A stretch of 64,000 nucleotides of DNA, taken from NCBI GenBank assembly GCA_037974665.1, contig CM075775.1:32555732-32619731 (forward strand), written 5' to 3'. Source of the stretch: Ehretia macrophylla. Its lineage: Eukaryota; Streptophyta; Magnoliopsida; Boraginales; Ehretiaceae. Positions 23,275 to 34,911 of the stretch are shown piece after piece. Under the pieces are notes generated by a model, which did no database searches, was not told the DNA's origin, and saw only the letters and a list, made by a program, of their open reading frames with translations. The position numbers were made by a program, and so were the translations under genes. Positions within the stretch are counted from its first letter, which is position 1. Each line of letters begins with the position of its first letter.

Positions 23275-26158
23275 ATGGGTGAGGTAATTACTATTCTACA
23301 CCTCCAAGATCTTCATCGCTTATCTCATTTTTCATATATAGATTTCCATTGATATCCATTTTCTCAATTCTTATGGTATATATGCATCTGTTTGTTTCAG
23401 AAAAATGAGACAAAGAATGAAGGAGAGAAGAAACCTGAAGGGGAGAAGAAGGCTGCCGATGCCGGTGGCAAGAAAGATGACGGACCCATCACCATTGTTT
23501 TGAAGCTAGATTTGCATTGTGAAGGCTGTGCCAAGAAAGTCAAACGTGCTATTAAACACTTTGAAGGTTTCTTTTCTTTTCTCTTCTTTTCTTTTCTTTT
23601 TTGTTACAATCTAGACCGAAATTGTGATTCGAATTTAGAAGTACTTCTTATTATAATAGATCACTATTCGACTATTTTATCCAACTTTTGTATTGAGTCA
23701 ATTTTTTCAATCTAGATTTGAAGGTCCACATATAGCAAAATCACCCAAAGGCAGGTGAAAAATGGAATTTCTTCTTCTTTTTTCCAGGAAAATAGGGTTA
23801 TAATGTAATTATACGAGAAAATGTCTCACACCTTCTATCCTTCAAAGAAACAATCATTCAGTAATTTTCTAGACTGAACTTTGAATTAGCTTTTCTTGCT
23901 ACCTTGAGTTGGAAGAGTAAATTCCATATAAATGGAAATGTCAAACTCTTTTTTTTTATTCAAGAAATGTCTAAATCTTACATGACATATTAAAGATTTC
24001 ACCGGCAAGAAATGTCAAACTTTGGTTTCCTTGTTACTGCCGTCACATACTTTTCGGAGATTCCAAGGAACTAACTACCATATATCCGCATTAACTGTCA
24101 TATTTTACCAAAATATTTAATCCGTATTCAAATTTAAAAAAATTAATTTCTAATCATAATAAATCACTATTCAACAATTCATTCAATTCTTAAATTTGTT
24201 AATTTTTTCTAAACAAAGTCACGTATTTTAGATTTTAACATACTTAATGTGAACCTCGCCTAATATAAGTTCGAAGTACTTCCTAGACTAATTTCCCGTT
24301 TAGTATCCATTTTTTCCTCTATTCAAACTTCAATTTTGACATTTGTTAGATTTTAATTACTACGTGTTTGAGAGGGTAGAGATTTATTATATTTTTAGTT
24401 TGTCTAAGCATAATTATTTGGAATTGAGCCGTGGCCTAACATTTTTCACGTCCAATGTTGGGTTGGTGAAGGTGTGGAAGATGTTAAGGCAGATTCTAGC
24501 AGCAGCAAATTGACGGTGAAAGGCAACGTGGACCCAATTTGGCTTCGAGACAGAGTTGCAAGCAAGACCAAGAAGAAGGTGGAGCTTGTCTCTCCTCAGC
24601 CCAAAAAGGACGGAGGCAGCGGTGGTGGTAGTGGTGGTGGCGGTGGCGACAAAAAAGCCGATGAAAAATCAGAGAAAAAGTCCGAGGAAAAGAAAGCTGA
24701 TGATAAACCCAAAGAGGTAAAATACTGACCTGCTCGTCTATGATAGCCGGCTGAACTTTTTATTTCTCCATGTTGACTAGTAAAACGAGTATTTTAGTAT
24801 CCGAAATTCTTATTATTATGTTCAGAAAAGTGTTGGGCTCACCTTAAGATTGTATTTTTTGTTAATTAATTACTCAAGGGTCTATTATATTTCATGTTAT
24901 ACTACAATAGCCATGCCGGCTGAACTTTTTATTTTTTATTATTTATTAGTAAAACGAGTATTTTAATATACAAAACTCTTATTATTATATTCGAAAAATT
25001 GTTGGCCTCACTTTAGGATTGTATTGCTTGTTAATTAATTACTTAAGGTACTATTATATTACGTGTTAATAATTACTATACTATATGTTGGTTAGTTTGT
25101 ATTAAATTTTATAGATCTAACTGCTTTTATTTGTTTAATTGTTTTTGTGGTTGTAGAGTACGGTGGTTTTGAAAATTCGTCTACACTGTGATGGATGTGC
25201 ACATAAGATAAAACGAACCATATCCAAGTTTGATGGTAAGAAGATATATACATCAATTTTTTTAATTATTACAATAGAAAAACTTTTTTATTAGTCTAGA
25301 CGGACATTAGTTTGTGAGAAAAAAAGCGAGTCTCACATGTGTGTGAATTTCATCCCATATGAGACGACTTATATGAATTTGGACTGATCGAATAGCAACT
25401 CGATGAGAATATTCAATCTAATCCTTAATTAAATTATGATCTTGCATATATTCTCAAACTATTCCTTATTTATTTATATACTTAATTATTTATTTGTTGT
25501 GATTAACGATGATTTGATTCATTTCACAGGGGTAGACCACGTATCAATAGATTCTCAAAAGGATTTGGTTATGGTTAAAGGAACAATGGACGTGAAAAAG
25601 GACCTTGTTCCCTACTTGACAGAAAAATTCAAGAGGGCTGTGGAAATTGTTCCACCCAAAAAGGATGATGGAGGTGGTGACAAGAAAGGAAAAGACGGTG
25701 GCGGCGGTGACGGAGATAAAAAGGCAAAAGAAAGTGGGGGTGGCGGCGATAAAAAAGACGACAAAGCGAAGGCGGAGGGTGGTGGTGGTGGTGGAGGAGA
25801 TGGGAGCAAAAATGTGGAGGCCGGACCAAAAGTTGAGGTGAACAAAATGGAATACAATGGGTACAATTCATATAACACATATTATAGTGTACCCATGTAT
25901 AATCAAAATTATTCAAATCAAGATTATGGTGTGACGACGTCGTTTTATAATCAAAGCCATGCAAATACTGGATACGCGGTAGAGTACTCACACATGCCTG
26001 ATCATGCTACTGGATATGTCAATTCGTACATGCCTGAAAATGGATACTTCGTGGGGTCCTCTTCACATATGCCACCTCCACCACCTCCAATATACTTGAA
26101 TGCACCTCCACCTCAAATGTTTAGTGATGAAAATCCTAATGCTTGCTCGATTATGTGA
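23275..26158 (+). CDS. HIPP: heavy metal-associated isoprenylated plant protein (HIPP), two HMA domains
   Basis: HIPPs are small metallochaperone-like proteins that bind metals such as Cu, Zn or Cd through HMA domains and attach to membranes by prenylation. They act in metal homeostasis and stress responses. Five exons join in frame: 23275-23283 (only MGE), 23401-23566, 24472-24716, 25157-25235, 25530-26158. They give 375 residues. HMA1 has [10 protein letters not shown] (Cys43, Cys46) and HMA2 has [10 protein letters not shown] (Cys151, Cys154). In both domains an intron interrupts the codon for the Gly after F(E/D), so the exon layout of the domain is duplicated. Lys/Glu/Gly-rich linkers precede and follow each domain. 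The C-terminal third is Tyr/Asn-rich, then Pro-rich. The end is CSIM, a CaaX farnesylation box. Start choice: the [14 protein letters not shown] head is typical of the family. All key residues are present. Confidence 0.95.
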
Positions 26159-26378
26159 CATGTCGAGGCGTTTTGTATAACGAATCTAGACTTGCTTTCG
26201 TCTCGTCGGGGAAAGAGAGTAATACTAAATTGTAAATAATTCGGATAGTAAGAGAACATGTAAGGTTGTGTACGACAGATTTCACAGTGAATTCGATTTT
26301 TTTCGAACTACGTGCATCACGAAAATTTCGTACACTAAACTATAAAAGAATATGTAAATATATATATACGAAAAGATG

Positions 26379-26401
26379 TATATATATATATATATATATA
26401 T
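26379..26401. repeat. (TA)n microsatellite
   Basis: Uninterrupted TA dinucleotide run about 220 bases downstream of the HIPP stop codon. Confidence 0.9.
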
Positions 26402-26402
26402 G

Positions 26403-27020
26403 AGAAAAATGTTTTATAAATTTAGGAAAATGTTGATGGTTAAACCGCGGGCTGCAATTAGGTTGGTTGTTTAAGTATTCGACTTATGTCGTTAATTAGT
26501 TGGTTAGAAGTCAATTTTGTGGCATTTACATATTTTTGTACGTTCTTTACGTCATCAAAAATCATGAAAATTAATGAAAATGATATAGTTACAGGTTCAA
26601 TGTTTCCACATGATATATTATTTGATTTTCAAATTTTTTCAATCACGTTTTGTTTCATTTTAAGGGTTCAGTAAATGGAGGCTTGTGCAAGTGTTTGTTG
26701 GTTTGGATCGTTGTACAAGTAAATAGTAATACATATTTGAACAGTATCATCATGCTATTAAGTATTTTGATTTAAATTATGTTATTTCTAAGAAATGGAC
26801 TATAATAACTTGGTTGAAACATAACGATCATACTTTATTCTCATATTATATTTTGTACGGCTTGGTAGTTGAATGGGCGTTATCATCAACATTTTTGGAC
26901 AAATGAAAGGGAAATCCTCGCCTCCAAATGATTCCTGTTGGGTTCTGCACACGAATATGATTCCTCTTTTTTTCTTCTCTTTATTTTTTTATTTTCTTTT
27001 ATTCTCGTTTAGTAACCACG
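26403..27020. other. intergenic downstream of HIPP
   Basis: No feature supported. Short open frames here are in AT-rich, low-complexity sequence. Confidence 0.5.
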
Positions 27021-27021
27021 C

Positions 27022-27140
27022 TCTGTTTATTTGTTGTAAAATAACTTGCTTTTGAAAAATATTTTTTTCTAAAAATATTTTTTTGGACAATAAAATATTT
27101 TTTTGAGTTCCGTTTGTTTGCCGTAAAATAACTTAATGAG
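27022..27140. repeat. tandem copies of a MITE end
   Basis: TCTGTTTATTTGTTGTAAAATAACTTG (from about 27022) and TTCCGTTTGTTTGCCGTAAAATAACTTA (from about 27108) are about 85 bp apart. Each is followed by GAAAAATATTTT. The end of the outer element at 27105-29021 seems to have been duplicated. Confidence 0.55.
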
Positions 27141-27165
27141 GAAAAATATTTTCCTGAAAAATAAA

Positions 27166-28606
27166 AGAGTAAAATGCATGACACCCTCCTGTGTTATATA
27201 AAAATTGCACAATAAACCCTGTGTTTTAAAAAGTGACAAATACCCCCCCTGTGTTATTCTAAATATTGCACACTCTCCCTAATCTAAAACTCCGTTAATA
27301 TTCATTAACAACAAGGGTAAAATGACGCCATTGTCCTTTATTTAATTTTTATTTTCTCTTTTCTTGTTTTCCTTTTTCTTTTTCATTTTTTACGTTTTTA
27401 TTTTTCACTCAATGGTGTGGTAATAATTTGCTCCAATTGTATGATGACACATGACTCTAGTCATCCAATGGTTTATGGCAATGACATGTCCTTGAGACAA
27501 AAATTATTTAGGAAACTAGCCGCGCAAGCTGGGAATTGAACCACGACCTTTAAATTTTTAAGTTTTAAGAGTAACCACTAGGCAAAGCCTCTCATTTGAT
27601 AAATTTAAAGCATCCATTTATCTATGTATTATTTTCACTTCAGTAACCTCATTCGACACTACTAGCCGTCACCATCTCTTTTCTACCATTACCACCTTCC
27701 CCATCTGCATCAACTATCGACCCAAAAAAAAAAAATATTTATCAACTTTCTTTAATAAATCTAGCTAAGGCAATGTCTTATTAACATTTACTAGACTAAG
27801 TAAACACAAACCAACTAAATAATAATTGAAAATAAATTTCAATAAAATGAAGAAAATGTTTAAAGAAGAAGTGGAAGGATTCGAGCTGCTCCACCACTTC
27901 CACCATCACTACCACCACAAGCAGCGAACTAATACCTGACCACCAAGAAGGAAAAAATAAAGGAACAAGAAAAATGATTGTTAGATTAATAAGTTGAAGT
28001 GCTAATTACGAAAATTAATTTTTGTGATCCAAGCGATAGTTAAGAGAGGAAAAAATTGGATTGCAAAGCAAAACGTTTTTATTTTGTTGCATATACGATC
28101 CACACTCCATTCATGATAGACTAAATGGAAGTGGTTTGGTTGTTGGTGAAGATGAAGAACATGTTTAAAAAAAAAAAAAAAAAAGGTAATAAATTAAGAG
28201 TATTTTGGTCATATAAGATTTGTTTGAAGGCACTCTCAATTAATTATAGCTGAAAATTGAATAGTAAGGGGTATAATGCAACATTTTATTTAACACATGA
28301 GGGTATCTGCTAGTTTTTACAATATAGGGTTTATTATGCAACTTTTGTATAACATAAGGGGGTATCATACACTTTTGAGAAAAAGGGTATTTTTGTCCTT
28401 TTTCATGTGTTTTACAGCTTGATACGTTTCATATTTGCATTATAGGTGAGTATATTACACTCACGTTAAAATTGACGAAAAAATTGACGGCATGGGGTTA
28501 TTTGCAACATTTTCAATAACACAGGATTTATGATGCTACTTTTTGAAACACAGGGTTTATGACGCAACTTTATGAAAACACAAAAGGGTATGGTGCATTT
28601 TACTCT
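27166..28606. mobile_element. nested foldback element with ATAAA target duplication
   Basis: AGAGTAAAATGCA..A.ACCC at 27166 and its inverse ending ...GGGTATGGTGCATTTTACTCT at 28606 start inverted arms that match over about 70 bases (next shared block: CATAAACCCTGTGTTT.AAAAAGT). ATAAA flanks both ends (27161-27165 and 28607-28611). Arms contain repeated phrases of the type GGGTTTAT.ATGCAACTTT. The interior (27300-28200) has no coding frame; it holds a tRNA-like cassette near 27520-27595 on the - strand. Non-autonomous. Confidence 0.7.
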
Positions 28607-28714
28607 ATAAAATACTAGAAAATATTTTTTGGTGTTTGAATATACAGTGAAAAATATTTTTCGACATTAGATTTTATAAAAAAAATTATATACATAATAT
28701 ATATATTAACTGTG

Positions 28715-28776
28715 AGGGTGGGGGTGTGGTAGGTGTAGGGCTAGGGGGTGAGGGGGTAGGGCAGGGGGAGGGGGTA
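28715..28776 (+). repeat. G-rich tract with many G-runs
   Basis: Closely spaced runs of three to five G (GGGTGGGGGTGTGG...GGGGGTGAGGGGGTAGGGCAGG) that could form G-quadruplexes on the + strand. Not coding. Confidence 0.7.
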
Positions 28777-29021
28777 AGTGAGTTTCGGAAAATATTTTTT
28801 TATCCCAAAGGACATGAAAATATTTTTTTAAACTTTGTACTAGACGTAATATTTGACTGAAAAATATTTTTCAGTTGATCAATTTTCAGGTGTTACCAAA
28901 TACCGAATAATTGAGAAAAAGTAGCCACCATTTTTGACTGAAAAATATTTTTTAATTGACCAATTTTTCGGTGCCAAACACCGAAAAATTGAAAAAATAT
29001 TTTACGCAAACAAACGGAGCC

Positions 29022-29760
29022 CAAATTACATACAAGTTTGACCAAGACGAGTTTGGCTGTGAATGTGGAGCCCAATTTGAGGAACGGGTTTAGTTTGGGC
29101 TTAGATCACCCTACATGACTCTTTACTATATATGTAGGGAGGGAATTGGAGAAATTGAACTCCAATAAATCCCCTACTCCATCTCCTAAGTTATTGGGAA
29201 TCAAAATAAGGAAAAAATATTGGAATAAAATAAAAATAAGGAATCCATACAATAGGGAAGTTGTTGGGGGTAAAACTAAAATAGATATTCCCTCTAAACT
29301 AATGAATTGATTAAATGTAAGGAAGCTGTTGAAGTAAAATTAAAATATGAAATCTCTAGACGTAGGAAAAGTGCCCAAATCCCCTACATATTGAGAAAAA
29401 TATAGAAAAACTGTTAGAGTTAAACTTATACAACTTTGCAATTGTTGGCCGACCACCTCACATATATATAATTCTTTATTTTTGGTTTGCACCTCACATA
29501 ATATTTTTGGTTTTTTAGTACAATACAGGTCGAAGTCATGGTTTAAACTCAAATCCCTTGATTACAAATTATTATCTACCGATTCTACCCAACTTTTGGG
29601 TATATCTTAGGTAATATTTGTAAATATAGTTTGTAGATCTCAAATTTACTGAAAATAACATGTCATCTCCAAAACAAGCATGTTGAGTTTAAGAGACATG
29701 ACTTTCATTTACGGGTGCCAAATATAAGGATATTCTTACTAGTTTCTTACTAGCTTCTAT
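29022..29760. other. intergenic, degenerate short repeats
   Basis: Contains loosely repeated phrases such as GGAAG(T/C)TGTTG..GTAAAA.TAAAATA (near 29260, 29322 and 29400). No gene recognised. Confidence 0.5.
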
Positions 29761-29761
29761 T

Positions 29762-29942
29762 AAGGAGAGCCAGAACTCGATGGTTAATGGATACACTTTA
29801 TAGTTTGGAGGGTAGTACTCATATATATATAAGGGGTACAATATAATAATTTTTTTTTAATTTTTTTTCCTTTTGGCAAAAAAAAATTCAAATTCAGTGT
29901 ATTTCTGTGCACACCATCACTCCAATTTGGCTCTGCCACTGG
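29762..29942. mobile_element. small element with GGAGAGCCAG / CTGGCTCTGCC-type inverted ends
   Basis: AGGAGAGCCAGAA at the left and TTGGCTCTGCCACTGG at the right are inverted versions of the common plant GGGGCGGAGCCAG terminus. The length is about 180 bp with no coding capacity. A related end occurs at 32096. Confidence 0.4.
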
Positions 29943-31039
29943 ACTTCTATATATAGACTACTAAAATAGTAAATAAATTCACATAATTTTTTACTGTTTT
30001 CCCTTTTCTTTGTCTTATAGTTTTAAATATTATATAATTTTGAATTAAAAACAAAGAATTTGCCATCTATGGAATGAAGCCTAAATTATCAAATATACAA
30101 ACTTTTTGACAGGAAAACAAAAGATATGTGCTTGTTTCATAGGCTAAAACTCGTCCAACTTTAACTTTTTTTTTCTAAATATATTGAGCTAGGGTTGACC
30201 TAGTGGTTGACCGACATCCTTTGCTATTTGTCATTTTAATTCACACAATAGATTGTGAGTTCTATTATGAGAAAAAAACAAAAAACAAAAAACAAAAAGG
30301 TTTCGTGCTTTGTTCATGTTACAATTTTGTCCACATGGAAAAATTATAACACATAAAATTATGTGTTATTCCTCCTACTATCAATTAATTTTAGGATAGA
30401 ACACGGTGATTCTTAATAGTTAAAACGAAAGACTATGTTGTATAGAGCAAGCAAAATAAAATTAAAAATAAAAGTCGACGAGCTAAATTTGAAAAACCCA
30501 AAAGATGACATAAGAATAGTTGTCAATTCTAAAACCCAATCCATTTTCTGGTCCTCTCATTTTTAAATTGTATTTGACAAAGCAATTCAAATTCAAACTA
30601 TCACTAATTTAAGAAGAACCTATTCGCAAATATATATAGATTTTTTTTATCATTTTATGTCTAATGTTGTTCCAACGAAATTAATTTTCTTTTTAGTATT
30701 GAAAACAAATCAACATCAATTGAACCAACTACAACTAATTGAAAAGATGGGAGTGTCCTAACTGAAAGTCGAGAGGGCAAAATTAATTAGAAGAGACATA
30801 ACAATGCTAAGAGTATTCAGTGGCTAAAGCCATTTATAGAAGGACAATGTTCAAACCAAACTTTTTTTTTTTTAATTCATATTTGTACGCACTGATGTGC
30901 CAATTATAAAAAGAGGGCGTAGATGTAGCTAAACTATTTGTGTGGAATATACAATAAATCTTGTCTTATATTATTTAAATATACAAGGACAAGTTTTTGA
31001 GAATTTCTCTCTTTTGTTTTGTTTAGGCCAAAAAAAAAA
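29943..31039. other. intergenic, nothing recognised
   Basis: AT-rich with homopolymer runs and no supportable exon. CCTAGTGGTTGACC near 30200 followed by GTGAGTTCTATT is faintly tRNA-like but too weak to call. Confidence 0.5.
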
Positions 31040-31280
31040 GAGGTAATTTGGTCAATTCATATAATTATTTAATGAATAAATTCGTTAAAAATCAAAAAAA
31101 ATATCACTTAACGAGTGTGAAGTACACTCTCCGTTAAATTTAACGGATTTTTTAACGGTAAAGGGGTGTTGTGTACTTTTGAAAAATTACAAGGACTAAC
31201 TCAGGGAGTTTTTAAACTATAGGGAGGTATTGTGCACTTTCGCTAAAGTACAAGGGGGTCTGATGCACTTCACCCGAGAA
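31040..31280. mobile_element. single arm of a foldback-type element
   Basis: Contains GGGTGTTGTGTACTTTTGAAAAATTACAAGGACTAA, then AAACTATAGGGAGGTATTGTGCACTTTCGCTAAAGTACAAGGGGGTCTGATGCACTT in separate blocks, and a small palindrome CCGTTAAATTTAACGG. The repeated GGG.TATTGTGCACTTT phrase is the one seen in the arms at 20171-20746. The opposite arm is missing or unrecognisable. Confidence 0.45.
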
Positions 31281-32094
31281 TTTATCCTCACTTCTCAAAC
31301 CCTACACCGTTCACAATATTTAGCTTATTGACTTTCTCAAAATTATACATTAGAGACTCTACTATAATAAAAAAAATTTACTAAACATTTATATTTTATA
31401 AAAATGTGAGAAAAAATCTTACGACGTTAATCCATTACTTGACAAAGAGAAATAGTAAATGATCACATTTTATTGACTAAATTATTTCGATATCATATAG
31501 TCTAACGTTCAATTTTGATAAAACGCGTAGCTAGCCATTACAAGCTACGGTCTCCAACTTATAAGTGATGAATTAGTTCAAAGAGAGTTCCAGTAGCTTC
31601 CTTGCTTAGAGAAAAAATGACCTTTAGTCAGTTGGAATAGCTAAAATGTGTGTTAACATCTCAACCACTAATTAGGGCAATAATATGTAGTTTATTGCTA
31701 ATGTTGGTGTCAATGTTGCAATTATAACTCGAATTATAACATGAAATTACTATCCTATATATGCCAACCTTTAAAAGCCTTAAATAGTTGGTTGATCAGA
31801 TTAACAAATTCTATCTAAATCAACATTTGAAAAGACAAATTAATGAAAATGTTGCCCTTTCAATATGAAAAAGGCTAGGCATGCATGCTTCTTGATGAAA
31901 ATATCTTTTTGATCATGACACACCATGATAATTATTTTCTTGGATCATCGAAACTCAATTTTATATTAATTGAGATATAGATCGACTTAGGTATTAGAAA
32001 GTAGAAACCACAATCTTCATGGAAGGAATGTCTCCTAAAAATTGATCTTTTGTTTTAGAAAGAAATAATATATAGATGTGTAACGTGCACACAC

Positions 32095-32270
32095 ACAGGG
32101 GCGGAGCTGGCCCAAAAAAAGGATAAAAATTTTATGTATTTTTTAGAAAAAAATAAATATTTATGTATTTTTAGTTTAAAAAATTAATTAACTCCAACTG
32201 AAAAAATATTTATACTCATATAATTAAAAAATTATTTATTTTAGTTCAAAAAAATTTATGCATCCACCCA
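32095..32270. mobile_element. 176-bp insertion flanked by a 9-bp repeat
   Basis: ACAGGGGCGGAGCTGGCCC at the left and CATCCACCCA at the right are bounded by TGCACACAC on both sides (32086-32094 and 32271-32279). A 9-bp duplication would suit a Mutator-like MITE. The flank is AC-rich, so chance is possible. No coding capacity. Confidence 0.4.
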
Positions 32271-32731
32271 TGCACACACTCACATCTTAATTTGATCCTG
32301 AAAGTTATTGTCATCCTTTAGACCTGTAAAGGTACCTTCAATGAGGACTTTAAATTGCAATGATTACCACTTTTTAGCAAAAATAGATACTCTTGAGAAA
32401 AAAATCAACACTAATGGACATTTTAGAGACCCAAATCCAAAATTTTAGTTCAAAGTTAACACATTTTAACAAAAATAGAGACTAGTCTCTATTTTCTTGA
32501 ACAAATTTGTTAAAAAAAATGGAGACTCAAGAAAAAGATAAAAAAATTTAAAGACCACATGGGTCTCTTCAACAAATCAGATTTGACATCGTCAAATGTC
32601 AAATCTGACAACTTTAACAAAAAACCAAAATGACAACTTCAAAAAAAAAAATTAACAAAAAAAAAAAATCGTTGCAGATTGAATCTTCAAAAAAAAATTT
32701 GCCGTTGTAGATTGAATGTCTTCATAAAAGG

Positions 32732-32925
32732 AAGGGCAACGGGGATGGGGGGGGCTTTGGCGGTAGGGACGGGGGAGGGGAAGGGCAGCGAGGATAGGGG
32801 TTGTGCACCAGCTACGGTGGCGGGGATGGGGTGGGGGGCTGTGCACCAGCGGTTAGGATGGGGGGAGGGGAAAGGCAGCGGGGATGGGATGGGGGTGGGG
32901 GTGGGGGAAGAGGGGAAGGAGCGGC
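32732..32925 (+). repeat. G-rich minisatellite-like tract
   Basis: Two or more copies of a roughly 110-bp unit (GGGAGGGGAA.GGCAGCG.GGAT, then TGTGCACCAGC, then GG.TGGGG.GGGG) with dense G-runs. Open frames on both strands (Gly/Arg-rich or Pro/His-rich) are composition artefacts. The tract may form quadruplex structures. Confidence 0.65.
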
Positions 32926-34906
32926 TGGTGGGAAATGAAAGGCTGAAGAAAAAATGGAATAGGGAGGCGTTACTTTTATATGTAGGGTTTTGGGATTTTT
33001 TTTTGGTTTTTTTTTTTTTAATTTTAAGGGTTTGGGTAAATTTTAATTCAAATTTAAACCATGTTTAAAACTAATTAAAAATCAAAAAAAAAATTGAATG
33101 TAATTAAACGTCATCATAATTCAATAATTTTTACCGTTGTCAGAATTAATTAATTTTTTGGTCGAAATGTTTGTAAAAAAAAAGTTACAATAATATAAAT
33201 AACAATTTATCAAAAGAAAACTAACACACGAGAAAAAATAATACATTTTCAAATTAGTTTGTAAAATTAAATTTAACACATTATAGAGACTCAATTTTAT
33301 TGAGCCCCTTACTATGGATAATTTTTTTTAGAGACCCCAAAAAAACATATAAATCTTTAAATGGGACTCTAAAAAACAACATGACTCTAAATTTGTTTAT
33401 AAAACCCATCAAAATAGAGCCTATATTGAAAATAGGCTAATAGAGGCTTAGTCATACATAAAAAGAGACGTTTTCAGATCCCAAGGCATATATATATTAT
33501 ATATTATAAAATTCAAATTAAGAGACTTGGTGTAAATAAAGTGAACCTCATACGTTCATATCTTGCTTAAGTTTTGCGTTTTTATTTCTCAACATTTTTA
33601 AACGTATGAGAATTTTACGAGATAACCACCCCATGGCATATATTGTGTATTTCCATACTTTTCCATTTTCCATAATATTCTCAAGAAATTGGCTACTTTT
33701 CCCTATATATCCTGGTAATTTTCTACTAGGTCTAATCATGCTTATGACTTGTACTTGTTAGTAACTTTGAATCCTTTTTTTTTTTTTTTTTACATTTGTT
33801 CAATTGTTTTGAACAATTAACCGAACTTGATGGATTTATATAATAACATGTTTTATCATCACTCACTTTTAGTAGGACTCACGCTTTCTCTGAGGTCTAT
33901 TATACCTTTTTGTGTGGTTGTAAGAATTTCCCTTGAAAATATAGCAACCGGTGAAAACTAACACGAGACCATCACCATCCTCCATTGTCTATTTTCATGC
34001 CTCTTCTTTGGCATTGTCACCACCTCCTCAACTTTTAATAGAGAATACCATAACGTATACTAATCAAAGATATGGAGTATATATATTAAATAAACAATTA
34101 ATGGCCAAAAGCTAAGGCATCAAGATGGCCTTTCCGAAGCCATTTTTGTGCCACTTTCTAAAAGTTTTCATTAGTTGAAATCTTCAACTTTTTTGTTTTT
34201 ACTAATTAAATAAGCGAGTATTCCATTAATTTTCAAAAATTATATATATACAAGTCCTATTCAATTACATCACTTGACATCGTCAACCTTAACTTTTTAA
34301 GGTTGCAACAAAAGAACAGCCAGGGTGATTTTGGCTGATTGTAACGCACAAGAATGGGAAGAGAAAAAAAAAATGTGAAATCGACCAAATGTTTTGTCTT
34401 ATATAGTATTCTTTAATAATTATACGCATAAATATTGCATGGTTACGTATGCGTTTTGAATTCTAAGTTGAAAGAAGCCAATAATTTGAGAGGATAAGAC
34501 ACAATTACGCATTTGCTTACATCATTGAGCATGTTTAATAGCGATGTATATATAGCTCTTTTTTTTTTTTTTGTCCAAATATCATATTTATATATACGTA
34601 TATATAGCACCATTAGCGTCTGAGAGTGAAATTTGAGAAGGATTGCAAGACGACTTCAAATCTCTCAATCAAAATTAACAGTACTCTGAAAGTGAAGTGC
34701 CCAGCACGTATAAGCCCGCTTGTGTGTTTCACAAAAAAATATACGCATATTGTTTGTACTTCAAATAAGGAACCCTATGCGTGCATGAAACATGCCGGAT
34801 TACAGATCTAAAATTATTTTTTGGGTGAAAATTATAACATATAATTTATAATTGTTAATTAGTTTTTAAACTAAAACTACGTAAATATCTTACATCCGCC
34901 CATGTG
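32926..34906. other. intergenic, nothing coding
   Basis: AT-rich with poly(T) runs. Holds the possible LINE-tail insertion at 34557-34597. No exon supported. Confidence 0.5.
34557..34597 (-). mobile_element. possible tail-only LINE insertion
   Basis: A 41-bp insert starting with a T-run (a poly(A) tail on the - strand) lies between two copies of GTATATATAGC (34546-34556 and 34598-34608). The flanking repeat is TA-rich, so this case is weaker than those at 43805, 55684 and 57706. Confidence 0.35.
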
Positions 34907-34911
34907 TAGGA

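Larger units (their letters stand above)
27105..29021. mobile_element. outer inverted-repeat element, split by a second element
   Basis: GAGTTCCGTTTGTTTGCCGT at the left and the reverse complement of ACGCAAACAAACGGAGC at the right (29005-29020) form terminal inverted repeats. (G)GGCTCCGTTTGTTTG is a very common terminus of plant MITEs, probably hAT-related. [18 protein letters not shown] text fills the space just inside both ends. The 27166-28606 element is nested inside. No coding sequence. A target duplication was not clear. Confidence 0.6.

Noticed and set aside
25612..25991. Long Pro/His-rich frames on the - strand opposite the HIPP gene
   Set aside because: They are the antisense of the GGT/AAG-rich Gly/Lys linkers of HIPP exon 5 and contain no domain.
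32652..33068. Open frames on both strands over the G-rich tract
   Set aside because: Explained by G-rich/C-rich composition, with no motif and no splice context.
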